DNA of 64,000 nt from an uncultured Fibrobacter sp. (GTDB lineage: Bacteria; Fibrobacterota; Fibrobacteria; Fibrobacterales; Fibrobacteraceae): positions 23,401 to 87,400 of the forward strand of contig CAMKNA010000007.1 of assembly GCA_946414075.1 (NCBI GenBank), read 5' to 3'. Position numbers and translations under genes: made by a program. The notes under the pieces are model-generated. The model searched no databases. It had not been told where the DNA came from and worked only from the letters and a program-made list of their open reading frames with translations. Below, one piece after another: positions 50,912-59,950 of the stretch. Positions within the stretch are counted from its first letter, which is position 1, and each line of letters starts with the position of its first letter.

Positions 50912-51349
50912 TTAGTTTTCGTTGTTGTGCATTTCCATCTGTTCGCGGTCCATGGTGTGCTGCAGGTATTCCTTGAAGTCACGGTCGATGTTCACGCCGT
51001 CGAAGTCGATGTCGTCGTTTTCCAACACGAACACGGCGCTGGGGTTATCGAGCCAGCCGACCACGTCCACGCCTTCCAACTTCATGGACTTGTCGCCAGC
51101 AGCCTGAGCCACATATTCCACCTTGGATTTGGCTACCCAGCCCTGACCGCAGTTGCCCTTGACCAGAACTTCGGTATCGCCGTCCTTGACGATGGTGAGT
51201 TCGTCGTTAAAGCCTGCCGTGCAAACCACGGATCCACCGCCCTTTTCCTTGGTCAAGTCGATATCGCCCAGCTTGGACTTCACTTTGTTCGGGGCAGCAA
51301 AAGCGGCGGCCACCATCAGGGAAAGAGCAACAAATAAAACCTTTTTCAT
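50912..51349 (-). CDS. Small exported protein of unknown function
   Basis: 145 aa with a signal peptide (KKVLFVALSLMVAAAFAA). The mature part is beta-rich with two cysteines that could pair (SVVCTAGFNDEL, VKGNCGQGWVAKSKVEYV, SH3-like phrasing), then a polar acidic tail (DFKEYLQHTMDREQMEMHNN). No family recognised. GAGGAATAAC precedes the ATG. It has its own terminator and is read in the same direction as the GH5 genes. Confidence 0.8.
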   Translation of the reverse strand: MKKVLFVALSLMVAAAFAAPNKVKSKLGDIDLTKEKGGGSVVCTAGFNDELTIVKDGDTEVLVKGNCGQGWVAKSKVEYVAQAAGDKSMKLEGVDVVGWLDNPSAVFVLENDDIDFDGVNIDRDFKEYLQHTMDREQMEMHNNEN

Positions 51350-51433
51350 GTTATTCCTCAATAAACATGGTAAAATATACAACAATGCAATAGGAATATA
51401 CCTTTTATTTTGGCAATTTGGGAGATTTTCTTT

Positions 51434-51441
51434 TAAATTTT
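51434..51441 (+). promoter_or_regulatory. TAnnTTTT promoter box for mltG
   Basis: TAAATTTT, 6 bases before ATG 51448. Confidence 0.45.
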
Positions 51442-51447
51442 TACGCT

Positions 51448-52455
51448 ATGAAGAAGATTTTTACCATTTTCGTGATTTTTCTGGTAATTTTGAGCGTTTT
51501 TGCCTATTTTCAGGGAAAAAAGCGCCTTAATGCCGTTTCCAGCAACCAGGAAACGGTACTTTTGGAGATTCCCAAGGGCAGTTCCGCCGCCAAGATATCC
51601 CAAATTTTACAGGAAAAGGGCGTCTGGAAGGACGGACTGGCGTTCAAGGTCCGGAACAAGATGGACAAGCCCGCACTCAAGGCCGGCTGGTACGAGATCC
51701 CGCCCCAGCAGACCCTGGAACAGATTTTCGCCCTACTGGAAAGCGGCAAGAACGCCGTTCGTAGGGTGACCATCCCCGAAGGTCGCGCCTCCTGGGAAAT
51801 ACCCGCCTACCTGAAAAAGGCCTTTCCCGACCTGGACGAGGACCGCTGGAACAAGCTGGTCCAGGACCCCAAGTTCGCCCAGTCCCTTGGCGTAGACGCC
51901 AACAGCCTGGAAGGATACCTGCTGCCCGACACCTACCCCTTCCCTATCGACGCCGACGAGGAGACCATCATCAAGCAGATGGTTGCCGCAAACCAGAAGG
52001 TCCGTGACGAGATGAAGGAAAAGCCCGGCTCCAAGTGGGCCATACTCGGCAACTGGCATAAGGTGCTGACGCTGGCCAGCGTGGTGGAAGAAGAGACCGG
52101 CAAGGAAGACGAGCGCCCCCTGATTGCAGGTGTTTTCCACAACCGTCTTGAAATCGGCATGCCCCTGGGAGCGGACCCCACGGTCCGGTTCATCTTCAGG
52201 AACCTGACAGGCCCCATCTACAAAAGCCAGCTGAACAGCGATAGTCCCTACAACACCCGCAAGTTCAAGGGTCTGATGCCCGGCCCCATCTCGAACCCGG
52301 GACGCAAGGCCATAGAAGCGGCGCTGTTCCCTGCCGACACCAGGGCCCTTTACTTTGTGGCAAAGGATGACGGTTCGGGAACCCACTTCTTCAGCAGCAC
52401 CTTGTCCGATCACAACAAGTTCAAGGACATAGCCGCTAAGAATCGCGGGGAATAG
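51448..52455 (+). CDS. mltG: Endolytic murein transglycosylase MltG
   Basis: 335 aa: one N-terminal membrane helix (KKIFTIFVIFLVILSVFAYF), a LysM-like subdomain (LLEIPKGSSAAKISQILQEK), then the YceG domain with the catalytic Glu in LTLASVVEEETGKEDERPLI, followed by GVFHNRLEIGMPLGADPTV and SPYNTRKFKGLMPGPISNPG. It cuts nascent glycan strands at the inner membrane. ATG 51448 starts the membrane helix and follows TAAATTTT by 6 bases. It converges with the patatin gene with no gap. Confidence 0.95.
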   Translation: MKKIFTIFVIFLVILSVFAYFQGKKRLNAVSSNQETVLLEIPKGSSAAKISQILQEKGVWKDGLAFKVRNKMDKPALKAGWYEIPPQQTLEQIFALLESGKNAVRRVTIPEGRASWEIPAYLKKAFPDLDEDRWNKLVQDPKFAQSLGVDANSLEGYLLPDTYPFPIDADEETIIKQMVAANQKVRDEMKEKPGSKWAILGNWHKVLTLASVVEEETGKEDERPLIAGVFHNRLEIGMPLGADPTVRFIFRNLTGPIYKSQLNSDSPYNTRKFKGLMPGPISNPGRKAIEAALFPADTRALYFVAKDDGSGTHFFSSTLSDHNKFKDIAAKNRGE

Positions 52456-54879
52456 CTAGAACGGATAATTTCCGACTCGCACAAAAAAGGTATAGTCCAT
52501 CACATCGCCAAGCTCGTCAAGAGTCTTGCGGTCCACTAGACGGGACATCCCCGCAGATAGAGAGATGGACCTGTAGGCGAAGCGAAGCGTCGGTTCCAAG
52601 ATGACCTTGTCCGGTTCCAGCTGCGACGAAGGGTTCTCCTCAAAATCCCGGACATAGGCGCCAAACACCCACATGCCAAAGACACCCTTGTGAAGGCCCA
52701 GGTTTATGCGGGCCAAACCATAGTGGTGGCTCAACAATTCCGGGTTGTACCATTCACCCGTCCACGGAGTGGCCGCAATCCGCCTACGATAGAAGTTATC
52801 CAGCGGCATGAGCCGCGTGGACTTGGGGTAGACATAGCCATGCCCCTCGTCGTGGAACATGTCCAGGCCACCGCCCAGGAAAAGCCCAACTGTAAGGAAG
52901 GACAGCGGCGAGCGGCTTGCATACATTTCCAATGTCAGTTCGTGATAAATCGGTATCAGTTCGGCGATATCGATCTTGTATCGCACAGACTGAAGGCCCC
53001 ACTCCAGGAACAGGGACTGCCCCCTATACGCAAAGAACGGGTCCGTATCGCCACTCTCATAACGGTATTGGATGGCTGGCGAGACTGGCCAAGTCTCCAA
53101 ATCGTCTATCCTGTAAACCCGAGAAAAGTCGAGAGTTCTGTCTCCCAGCATAAAATTCAGCGACACCAGCTGGTTTCTCGTAAAATGGTAATTCAGCCAC
53201 ATGTTGAAATCGCTGCGCTTCTCACCTCGGGGGGTCGTGAGATAAACATTATCTTCCAAATAGAATCCAAAGGGGCGCAGGGTCCGCCAATCATAACGGA
53301 GACCCACACTCCAATTTCGGCTCCACAACCTGGAAATATTCAGTCGGGGACTCACCCCATAGGATCTTGGCCCCACAAAACCAGAAACGCCAAGAGCGAT
53401 ATGCATCTGATTCACAAAGGAAAGCGTCATATCTCCGTATGCATGGGGACCGATTGCGCTGGAGCCGAAGCCACCCAGAGAGATATCCACCGTAGGCGAC
53501 ACCTTCGCCCCAACCAGGACATTACCCGTCGGAAGCATATCGAAGGAAACAGAATCATAGACAGGCTCACTGGAAATTTCTTTCAAGAAATTCTCAGGCG
53601 CCACCATACCCGTGTCTTTTGCGTTCCAGTAAGAGGCAACGGTGGTGTGGGTTTCTGCCGACAAGCTGTCAAAGGACGGCTTGAACTTGAACCAAGGTGT
53701 TGCCACCTTCTTGAGAGTGGTATAATCCAGGGAATCATTCCTGAAGGGAATCAATTCCGTCGCATGGCGTTCCAGGGCAGAGAATCCCGCCTGAATCCAA
53801 ACTGAATAAGAGGAATCCGTAGCGTAATGGGCGCGCAACACCACTCCCGACTCCTGGTAAGACAGATTCTGCAGAGGCTTTTCAAAAAGAATTCGCTGCC
53901 AAGGAGAATTCCAGGATGACACGGAAGCCTGTGCCACACGGGGGATGCCTACCGAAATAATGGGGACCTGGCCATAGACATCTTCATAAGGCACGGCCAA
54001 TCCTGGACATAGTTCGCCAGAGTTGTCGTTTTCAATCAACGGAAGACTCTTGAACACATACTCCGCCGTTTTCCATTCTTCGCCATTGCAGCCCACCACC
54101 GTAAAAGGAATCACCGCACCCCGAGGCACACGGTTCATCGACTCTTGCAGGCGGAGCTTTGCAAGGGCATACCTCTGTGCAGCCGTATCGGGTTCGATGA
54201 ACTTGGGAACCTTCCGCAAGGTCACAGACGAATCCGGCTCCAAGGCAAAACGATAGCGCAGACTAGGCACCCCATCGGGAGAAATGGGCCACTCGGCCTG
54301 TTCAGGCTTTTTGTTGTACAGGTCATCAAACATGTTGTGGCCTACATAGCCTTGCAAATAGGGATCCAGAAGTATGCGCTGGATATCGTCCAGCGTCATG
54401 CCGTGAGTCCAGAGGTAACCTACGAAGGCACCCCAGGAAGTTCCCACCACAGAATCGATACGGACCTTATAATTCTCGATAGCATAAAGAACACCCAGAT
54501 GAAACCACGGGGACCGTTCGCCGCCACTCAGGTAGAGAACCGATTTTTTAGGGTCTGAATTCGGATTTCGGATTTCGGATTTCGGAATGTCGGAAGGATT
54601 GATTTCGCCAGTTGACAGATCTACAGAAAAACAGTTCTTTGAAGTATCAGACGAGAGTGTGTCCACAGGTGCTGCCAGCGTGGAATCCTGAGCAGCCGTA
54701 GAGTCCTGGGCCGCCGTGGAATCCTGGGCCACCGTCATCTGCGACAGAAGGCTGTCAGCAGGTTCTGCAGGCAGCAAGACGAAGGCAGCCAGCAAAAAGG
54801 CCGCCACCTTCAGCACAACAGTCCTATCCAAACCGTGCGGGATTGGCCACATACTTAGCAGCAACCTCTTGAGCCACAT
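52456..54879 (-). CDS. Patatin-like protein with outer-membrane beta-barrel
   Basis: 807 aa. An apolar N-terminal segment (LKVAAFLLAAFVLLPAEPAD) is followed by an AQDSTA tandem repeat, then a patatin domain (about 115-360) with LYLSGGERSPWFHLGVLYAI and the nucleophile elbow DSVVGTSWGAFVGYLW (GxSxG). The Asp of the DGG/DGA box is not seen: the expected place reads GELCPGLAVPYEDVYG. The C-terminal 450 residues resemble a BamA-type barrel (YFVRVGNYPF end). Similar proteins are self-translocating phospholipases, but activity is doubtful here. ATG 54879 overlaps the upstream gene by 56 bases; 54852 is also possible. Last gene of a six-gene operon. Confidence 0.75.
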   Translation of the reverse strand: MWLKRLLLSMWPIPHGLDRTVVLKVAAFLLAAFVLLPAEPADSLLSQMTVAQDSTAAQDSTAAQDSTLAAPVDTLSSDTSKNCFSVDLSTGEINPSDIPKSEIRNPNSDPKKSVLYLSGGERSPWFHLGVLYAIENYKVRIDSVVGTSWGAFVGYLWTHGMTLDDIQRILLDPYLQGYVGHNMFDDLYNKKPEQAEWPISPDGVPSLRYRFALEPDSSVTLRKVPKFIEPDTAAQRYALAKLRLQESMNRVPRGAVIPFTVVGCNGEEWKTAEYVFKSLPLIENDNSGELCPGLAVPYEDVYGQVPIISVGIPRVAQASVSSWNSPWQRILFEKPLQNLSYQESGVVLRAHYATDSSYSVWIQAGFSALERHATELIPFRNDSLDYTTLKKVATPWFKFKPSFDSLSAETHTTVASYWNAKDTGMVAPENFLKEISSEPVYDSVSFDMLPTGNVLVGAKVSPTVDISLGGFGSSAIGPHAYGDMTLSFVNQMHIALGVSGFVGPRSYGVSPRLNISRLWSRNWSVGLRYDWRTLRPFGFYLEDNVYLTTPRGEKRSDFNMWLNYHFTRNQLVSLNFMLGDRTLDFSRVYRIDDLETWPVSPAIQYRYESGDTDPFFAYRGQSLFLEWGLQSVRYKIDIAELIPIYHELTLEMYASRSPLSFLTVGLFLGGGLDMFHDEGHGYVYPKSTRLMPLDNFYRRRIAATPWTGEWYNPELLSHHYGLARINLGLHKGVFGMWVFGAYVRDFEENPSSQLEPDKVILEPTLRFAYRSISLSAGMSRLVDRKTLDELGDVMDYTFFVRVGNYPF
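54557..54588. repeat. TTCGGATTTCGGA tandem repeat in the patatin gene (family 4)
   Basis: The unit GGATTTC is repeated about three times. On the coding strand it is read as IPKSEIRNPNSD, between the AQDST repeats and the patatin domain. Confidence 0.65.
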
Positions 54880-55831
54880 AACCAGAACGAACTAGTTCTG
54901 CAAGACTATCATCCATAAGCATCATGCCTTCGGATGCCGAAGCCGCAATGATGGAAGGCAGCTTGAAATGGTCCCCCGTACGGATACTCATGGACACATT
55001 CTGGGAATTGAAAAGTATTTCCCAGGCGGCAACCGCACCGGAACCTTCAGCAGCTCCCGGAAGCAGTCGCTGAACCACCACGGCCTTCAGCGCAGCAGAA
55101 AGCATTGTGCGCACCAGGGCCTTGTCTTCAGGCTTTGCTGCCGAAAGCAGAGCGTCCAGGGCACCTGCGGAATTACCGGCCGTCACATTGCAAACCACAA
55201 GGGCTCCTGCTTCAGCAGCGCGTAACATGGGCAGAAGTATACTTGCGTCAAAATCTCCCATCCACAGAAGGTCTACGCCACTGCGAACAGCCTGGTCCAC
55301 CTTCTCGGCGACTCCCCCAACGGAATCCTCCAGAACAAGACTGCTTCCCTGCTTCACGGGAAGTTCCTGAGCCTTGTCCAAGAAGCAGGCTCGCAAAATC
55401 TTGGATTCACAAAGCGCCCCCACATAGGCCGTAGCACTGGTAGTCTTGCCCGAACAGGCAGGACCTGCAAAAAGCACCAAGCCAGAACTGAAGCCCAACA
55501 TGTTTTCCATGACAGGAGGAATGCCAAGGGATGTAAAGTCAGGGCATTCGTTCAGCAGCGGGCGGAACACGGCACCGTTACCCAGAGCTTCACGGAAATA
55601 GCGGACGCGCCAACGCATGTCATGCCAAGGGCCACCGATTATAGTGCCGGATTCCCCCTCAAGGGAGCCCAAGAATTCCACCAAGGACCCAATGGGAACA
55701 GCGGGAGCGTCTGGAACGGCGCAGACCTGCCCAGCAAGGCGCACCGCCGGGACAGCACCTTCCGTAATAATCAGCTCGCTGCTGCCGGTATTGACAGCAT
55801 ATTCCAAAAGAGATTCCATTTCCGAAGCCAT
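54824..55831 (-). CDS. PilT-like ATPase paralogue, degenerate (copy 1)
   Basis: 335 aa with the PilT/GspE two-domain layout. Walker A keeps its Lys (GLVLFAGPACSGKTTSATAY), but the later boxes are lost: the Asp box TIEDPIE reads CFLDKAQELP, the Walker B GEMRD reads WMGDFDASI, and the His box lacks its histidines (GALVVCNVTAG). The C-terminal helical part is PilT-like (SAALKAVVVQRLLPG). Probably binds but may not hydrolyse ATP. It starts 2 bases after copy 2. Confidence 0.75.
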   Translation of the reverse strand: MASEMESLLEYAVNTGSSELIITEGAVPAVRLAGQVCAVPDAPAVPIGSLVEFLGSLEGESGTIIGGPWHDMRWRVRYFREALGNGAVFRPLLNECPDFTSLGIPPVMENMLGFSSGLVLFAGPACSGKTTSATAYVGALCESKILRACFLDKAQELPVKQGSSLVLEDSVGGVAEKVDQAVRSGVDLLWMGDFDASILLPMLRAAEAGALVVCNVTAGNSAGALDALLSAAKPEDKALVRTMLSAALKAVVVQRLLPGAAEGSGAVAAWEILFNSQNVSMSIRTGDHFKLPSIIAASASEGMMLMDDSLAELVRSGYVAQEVAAKYVANPARFG

Positions 55832-55833
55832 CT

Positions 55834-57468
55834 TTAAGCCTCCCCGCCCGCAGGATGATATGCTGCAAAGCGTCTAACATCGTTTGCCCGTTTCCAGGCT
55901 TCCACGCCGTCAATGTACCCCGACTCCACACATTTCTGCAAGGAGTCATCCAAGGTAACGCCCTGATCACGCTGACTGCTGATTGCCGCATTCAACTGCG
56001 AAAGGTCTCCCTTGCGTATCATCCCCGCAATGGTAGGAGTCACACGAACAGCCTCGGCGGCAAGGACCAGGCCCTGGTTGTCCACTACGGGAATCAGGTG
56101 TTGCACAACAACGCCCTTCAACTGGTCCGCCAAGGAGCAGGCTAGAGAAGAGCGCCCGCTTTCGGGAACAGAAACCAGAAGTCTTGAAAGCAGGGCATGG
56201 ATATTGTTTCCGCGGGTAACGGCAAATACCAGGGCACCTGAATTAGCCGCCTGCAAAAGCATGTTCAACTCGTCCATATTCTCCAAGTGGTCGAAACAGA
56301 TGACATCGGCACCATCCCGCATGGCCAGGGCGATACCGTCCTGCCCTGTACGGACATGTAGGCCAACCTCCTTTTGCACCAGGGCTCCGCCACCACCTTG
56401 CAAAATACGCTCGATGGGCCGTTCAATCGTCTGGATATAGCAGGGACGGTTTGCCGCGATGGTTTCTGCAAAGGCATTTACCGTGGTGGTTCGTCCACTG
56501 GCGGAAGGCCCCGCCACCAGCACAAGCCCGCTGTTCAGGTCTGCGAACTGCATGCAGAAAGGCGGCAGGTTCAGAGTGTCCAGCGCAGCGGCTTCCGTGG
56601 GAATCACGCGAATCGAAATGCTTGGAACAATGCCGTTCCATGTGACTGAAATGCGAGACCGGCCAACGCCGGCAAGGGCTATGGTCTTGCTGAAATTCTT
56701 ACCCGCCACAACCTTGTAATCATCGGCAAATCCTTCTGAAGCCTCGGCAAGCAGTTCCGAAAGGCGGGTCTTGTCAACCACCTGTTCGGTAGCCGGGAAA
56801 AGAGCACCGGACTGGCGCATGACCACTTGGCGGTTGGAATAGAGGTAGATGTCCGTTGCCCCATACTGACGGGCAAAGGCAATCATCTTCTTCAGGGACA
56901 TAATCGGGAGAAGCGTCTGGGGAGCTTCCACCGCCGTACCCTCTCCCGAAGATAGGGCAAAACGGCGAGGCAGTTCCTGATCGCCATCTTCAACGGAATC
57001 GTCGTCTCCTTCCTCGGCGATGCCGATAGTGGAAATGCTGGTGGTTTCCAAGCCAGAAACCGTTTCTACCACCACATTGGACGCAGACGATTCTCCATAG
57101 ATGTTGTTGCCTTCAATCTGGAGAGCAGGTTCATCATTGGCTGGTTCGGGAGCAGGCTTGCTCGCAGGCGCAGGGGTTGGTGCGGCGGGAGCAGGCTTCG
57201 GTGCGGGCGCAGGGGTTGTAGGCGCAGCGGGTGCGGCAGCGGGAGCTGGTTGTGCAGCAGCGCTAGCAGCGTTAGCGGCATGCTTTGCCTCCAGGTTCTG
57301 CACAAAGGCAAGGACCTTCGCATACATGGCCTGCTGCAAGATTCCCGCTTTCACCAGGACCTGGCCAATATCCATAGATTCCGTAACTTCACCCCAATGG
57401 GCCTTAACCTGGTCCTCCGTGACCACCTTATTGTGAACAAGGACCTGGGCCATATACTGATTTCTCAT
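55834..57468 (-). CDS. PilT-like ATPase paralogue with N-terminal T2SSE-like domain, degenerate (copy 2)
   Basis: 544 aa. Residues 1-65 resemble a GspE/MshE N-terminal domain (YMAQVLVHNKVVTEDQVKAH). A long Pro/Ala linker (about 75-110) leads to a PilT-like core. Key residues are altered: Walker A is GPSASGRTTT with Arg in place of Lys, the Asp box TIEDPIE reads TIERPIE, Walker B reads VICFDHLEN, and the His box reads GALVFAVTRG. It is probably not an ATPase, yet overall PilT fold features remain. GGAGGG precedes ATG 57468, which overlaps the ABC permease stop (ATGA). Confidence 0.75.
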   Translation of the reverse strand: MRNQYMAQVLVHNKVVTEDQVKAHWGEVTESMDIGQVLVKAGILQQAMYAKVLAFVQNLEAKHAANAASAAAQPAPAAAPAAPTTPAPAPKPAPAAPTPAPASKPAPEPANDEPALQIEGNNIYGESSASNVVVETVSGLETTSISTIGIAEEGDDDSVEDGDQELPRRFALSSGEGTAVEAPQTLLPIMSLKKMIAFARQYGATDIYLYSNRQVVMRQSGALFPATEQVVDKTRLSELLAEASEGFADDYKVVAGKNFSKTIALAGVGRSRISVTWNGIVPSISIRVIPTEAAALDTLNLPPFCMQFADLNSGLVLVAGPSASGRTTTVNAFAETIAANRPCYIQTIERPIERILQGGGGALVQKEVGLHVRTGQDGIALAMRDGADVICFDHLENMDELNMLLQAANSGALVFAVTRGNNIHALLSRLLVSVPESGRSSLACSLADQLKGVVVQHLIPVVDNQGLVLAAEAVRVTPTIAGMIRKGDLSQLNAAISSQRDQGVTLDDSLQKCVESGYIDGVEAWKRANDVRRFAAYHPAGGEA

Positions 57469-58274
57469 AGGAAATCCCTCCGGCTGAACCACCAACTAGC
57501 GATGGCTAAAAACACTCCTACATAACCGATTGCATAGACCGTATTCCAGAACAGGTACATATCGGGCAAGGCAAGGCCATGGACCACATAGCTGGTCACA
57601 TTGTAACGGTAGAGCCCCGGGAATACGGCATGGATCACCACAGCCACCTTTTCAAGCAGGGCCGTAGAGGTATCCCCCATCTCACCCATGCGGCTTGCAA
57701 AGCGAATCTGTTCCAGAAGCTGGTTGCTCAGGTGCCCTGCAAAATAGACGCCCAGGGTGAACAAGGCACTCAAAATGGTAGAACTGAAACTACTGAACAA
57801 GAGCGCTATGGCGATGACTACCGCCATCTCCCAGAAAATCAGGTAGATGGCCGTCAAAAGGCTCACCGTCGGATCCGAGTTCGTCAGGAACAGTATCGCA
57901 TAATAAATGAGAGTAAGCAAGGCCAAGTGAACCGCCACCACCGCCAAGAGCCCAAAGTACTTGCCCACGATGAAGGTAGCTCGACTGATGGGCTTGGAAA
58001 GCAGGGTCAGTACCGTCCGACGCTGGATTTCCTTCTGCACCAGGCTGATGCCCACGAAAATGGAAATCAGAAGCCCGGACAGGCTCATCACCGAAAGAGT
58101 GGTGGACTTGATGACATAGGCACGGTCGAACACCGACCATTCTCCCAGCACAATGCTGAAAAAAGCCAGGCCGATAGCCAAGAGACCAATGTTATAGAGA
58201 ATCTTGTCACGAATGGATTCACGGAATGTATTGAGGGCAATGATGCCTATATGCTTAAGCGTCTGCACGGGCAA
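57465..58274 (-). CDS. ABC-2-type permease
   Basis: 269 aa with six membrane segments (for example VMSLSGLLISIFVGISLVQ, AILFLTNSDPTVSLLTAIYL, YAIGYVGVFLAIASWWF). EIQRRTVLTLLSKPISRATF is the conserved cytoplasmic loop of ABC-2 permeases. It overlaps the ATPase gene by 20 bases and the PilT-like gene by 4. Such permeases export lipids, polysaccharides or peptides, or act in gliding (GldF-like); the substrate is not evident. Confidence 0.88.
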   Translation of the reverse strand: MPVQTLKHIGIIALNTFRESIRDKILYNIGLLAIGLAFFSIVLGEWSVFDRAYVIKSTTLSVMSLSGLLISIFVGISLVQKEIQRRTVLTLLSKPISRATFIVGKYFGLLAVVAVHLALLTLIYYAILFLTNSDPTVSLLTAIYLIFWEMAVVIAIALLFSSFSSTILSALFTLGVYFAGHLSNQLLEQIRFASRMGEMGDTSTALLEKVAVVIHAVFPGLYRYNVTSYVVHGLALPDMYLFWNTVYAIGYVGVFLAIASWWFSRRDFL

Positions 58275-59166
58275 TCTCCTCGGTCAAAATATCTTCAAGG
58301 CTGGGGCGCTTGTGGTCCATCTTCTCCACCGCAATGCCATTATCCAGGCAATAGCGGAGCAGCCGGTCACGGGCGGCATCATCGGCACAAATCACTTCCT
58401 GGGGGTGGCCCGCCAAAGCAACGCCTTCGGGCAGGTCCTTGGCAGGAACGGCCACCCGAGTCCGCACATGGTACTCGATACCGCAGGAATCCGTAATGTC
58501 GTCGACAGTACCTTCCCGTACGATACGACCATCCACAATCATGGCCACACGATGGCTAATGGATTCCACATCGCTTAGAAGGTGGCTGGAATAGAAGATG
58601 GTCACGCCGTCCCGGTTCAGTTCCAGAATGGCCTCCCGGACATCGCGACGGCCCATAGGGTCAAGACCGCTCATGGGTTCATCCAGAATCAGAAGCTTTG
58701 GCTTACCCAGAATGGCCTGTGCTATCCCCACACGCTGCATCATGCCTTTGGAATACGAACGCAGGCGGCGGTCAATCCAGTCCTTGTCGGCATGGAGCAA
58801 CTGCAACGCCCAGGTGATGCGTTCGTTCAGAAGGTTCCCTTCCAGGCCAACCAGCTTGCCGTAGAACTGCAAAAGTTCCCGCCCCGTCAGGTAGTCATAG
58901 AAATAGGGCTGTTCCGGAGAATAGCCGATAAAACGGCGGCTCTTCACATCGCGAGGGCTAATCCCGTTCACCAAGACCTTACCGGAATCAAAATTCAGAA
59001 GCCCTGTCAGCACCTTGATGGTGGTGGACTTGCCCGCCCCGTTAGGGCCAATAAAACCATAAATCTGACCCGGCTCCACATGAAGGCTTACATCCTTCAG
59101 CGCCAGTTTCGGCTTCATCAGGAAACCGCTCCTGTAGGTCTTGTGCAAATGTTCAATCTGGATCAT
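58255..59166 (-). CDS. ABC transporter ATP-binding protein
   Basis: 303 aa with all catalytic motifs: Walker A GPNGAGKSTTIKVLTGLL, signature RSYSKGMMQRVGIAQA, Walker B KLLILDEPMSGLDPMGRRDV, H-loop YSSHLLSDVESI. The C-terminal 90 residues form the extra domain common to ABC-2 exporters. It powers the permease at 57465-58274. The start lies 3 bases after the small membrane protein. Confidence 0.92.
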   Translation of the reverse strand: MIQIEHLHKTYRSGFLMKPKLALKDVSLHVEPGQIYGFIGPNGAGKSTTIKVLTGLLNFDSGKVLVNGISPRDVKSRRFIGYSPEQPYFYDYLTGRELLQFYGKLVGLEGNLLNERITWALQLLHADKDWIDRRLRSYSKGMMQRVGIAQAILGKPKLLILDEPMSGLDPMGRRDVREAILELNRDGVTIFYSSHLLSDVESISHRVAMIVDGRIVREGTVDDITDSCGIEYHVRTRVAVPAKDLPEGVALAGHPQEVICADDAARDRLLRYCLDNGIAVEKMDHKRPSLEDILTEEIARADA

Positions 59167-59169
59167 AAA

Positions 59170-59442
59170 CTACTCTTGATCGTCCTTCTTTCCAAAAATT
59201 TGACTTGACCTTTCCTCAATCTCCTGGCGGCGCCTATCGGCGCGAATCTTCTTGTTCGCAAAGAAGTAGATAAGGGCCCCTACGAAATAGACCGCAAGGC
59301 CCGAATAGAAGAAGGGGTTAATAGAGGTCCCCTCCAACCCCGGGAAAAGGTTCAGCAAGACACTATGGCCGAACAGACTTAAAATCACCAATACAAAGCC
59401 CAAACCTCGAAGCACATAGGTCAAAACTATCAATTTGTTCAT
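59170..59442 (-). CDS. Small membrane protein, first gene of the ABC/PilT-like operon
   Basis: 90 aa with two membrane helices (IVLTYVLRGLGFVLVILSLF; PFFYSGLAVYFVGALIYFFA) and a charged cytoplasmic tail (NKKIRADRRRQEIEERSSQ). GAGGTGTCA precedes ATG 59442; a GTG two codons earlier is less likely. No family recognised; its position suggests an accessory of the exporter. Confidence 0.75.
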   Translation of the reverse strand: MNKLIVLTYVLRGLGFVLVILSLFGHSVLLNLFPGLEGTSINPFFYSGLAVYFVGALIYFFANKKIRADRRRQEIEERSSQIFGKKDDQE

Positions 59443-59555
59443 TGACACCTCAAAATGGTTCTTTTCACCAATGAAAAATACACTTTTTGAAAGAGTTTAA
59501 CATGTTTTTCGTTGCTTAATTTGGCAATTATGGGCAAAATTGAACGATTCGGTCT

Positions 59556-59930
59556 TTATATCTGGGCTCGGCTACGACTAACTTCTTTGCCGTTTAGGCA
59601 TTCACAGACAAACCTGTCGGCGCTTACCACCTCGTAGTCGGACCCGCCGTTAAACACGTTAGCGTTGCCGTATTCTTCGTGGAGTTTTTCCATACGGACA
59701 CGGCATACGAACTTGCGGGACAGCTCAGTACAGCATGCGACAATTTTATCGTCAGAAATTGACACCGCCATGGATTTGTCCTTGAGGGTTATCTGAACTT
59801 CGTTGGCATCCGCTGCCAAAAGCAGAAACACGATATCGTCTATGGCGTATTCACGGCAATCCAAACCCGGCAAAACCGATTCGGCGTTATCCACCCAGAG
59901 CCTACCCGAAATGCTGTACTCATGATCCAT
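59556..59930 (-). CDS. Small cytoplasmic protein of unknown function
   Basis: 124 aa, no signal or membrane segment, rich in Asp/Glu and with five cysteines (LDCREYAIDD, IVACCTELSRKFVCRVRM, RFVCECLNGK). No family recognised. TAAATTTC lies 4 bases before its ATG, so it probably has its own promoter and a leaderless message. It is divergent from uvrB, separated by the palindromic repeat. Confidence 0.65.
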   Translation of the reverse strand: MDHEYSISGRLWVDNAESVLPGLDCREYAIDDIVFLLLAADANEVQITLKDKSMAVSISDDKIVACCTELSRKFVCRVRMEKLHEEYGNANVFNGGSDYEVVSADRFVCECLNGKEVSRSRAQI

Positions 59931-59934
59931 AGTG

Positions 59935-59942
59935 GAAATTTA
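59935..59942 (-). promoter_or_regulatory. TAnnTTTC promoter box for the 124-aa gene
   Basis: TAAATTTC, 4 bases before ATG 59930. Confidence 0.45.
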
Positions 59943-59950
59943 CTATTTTT

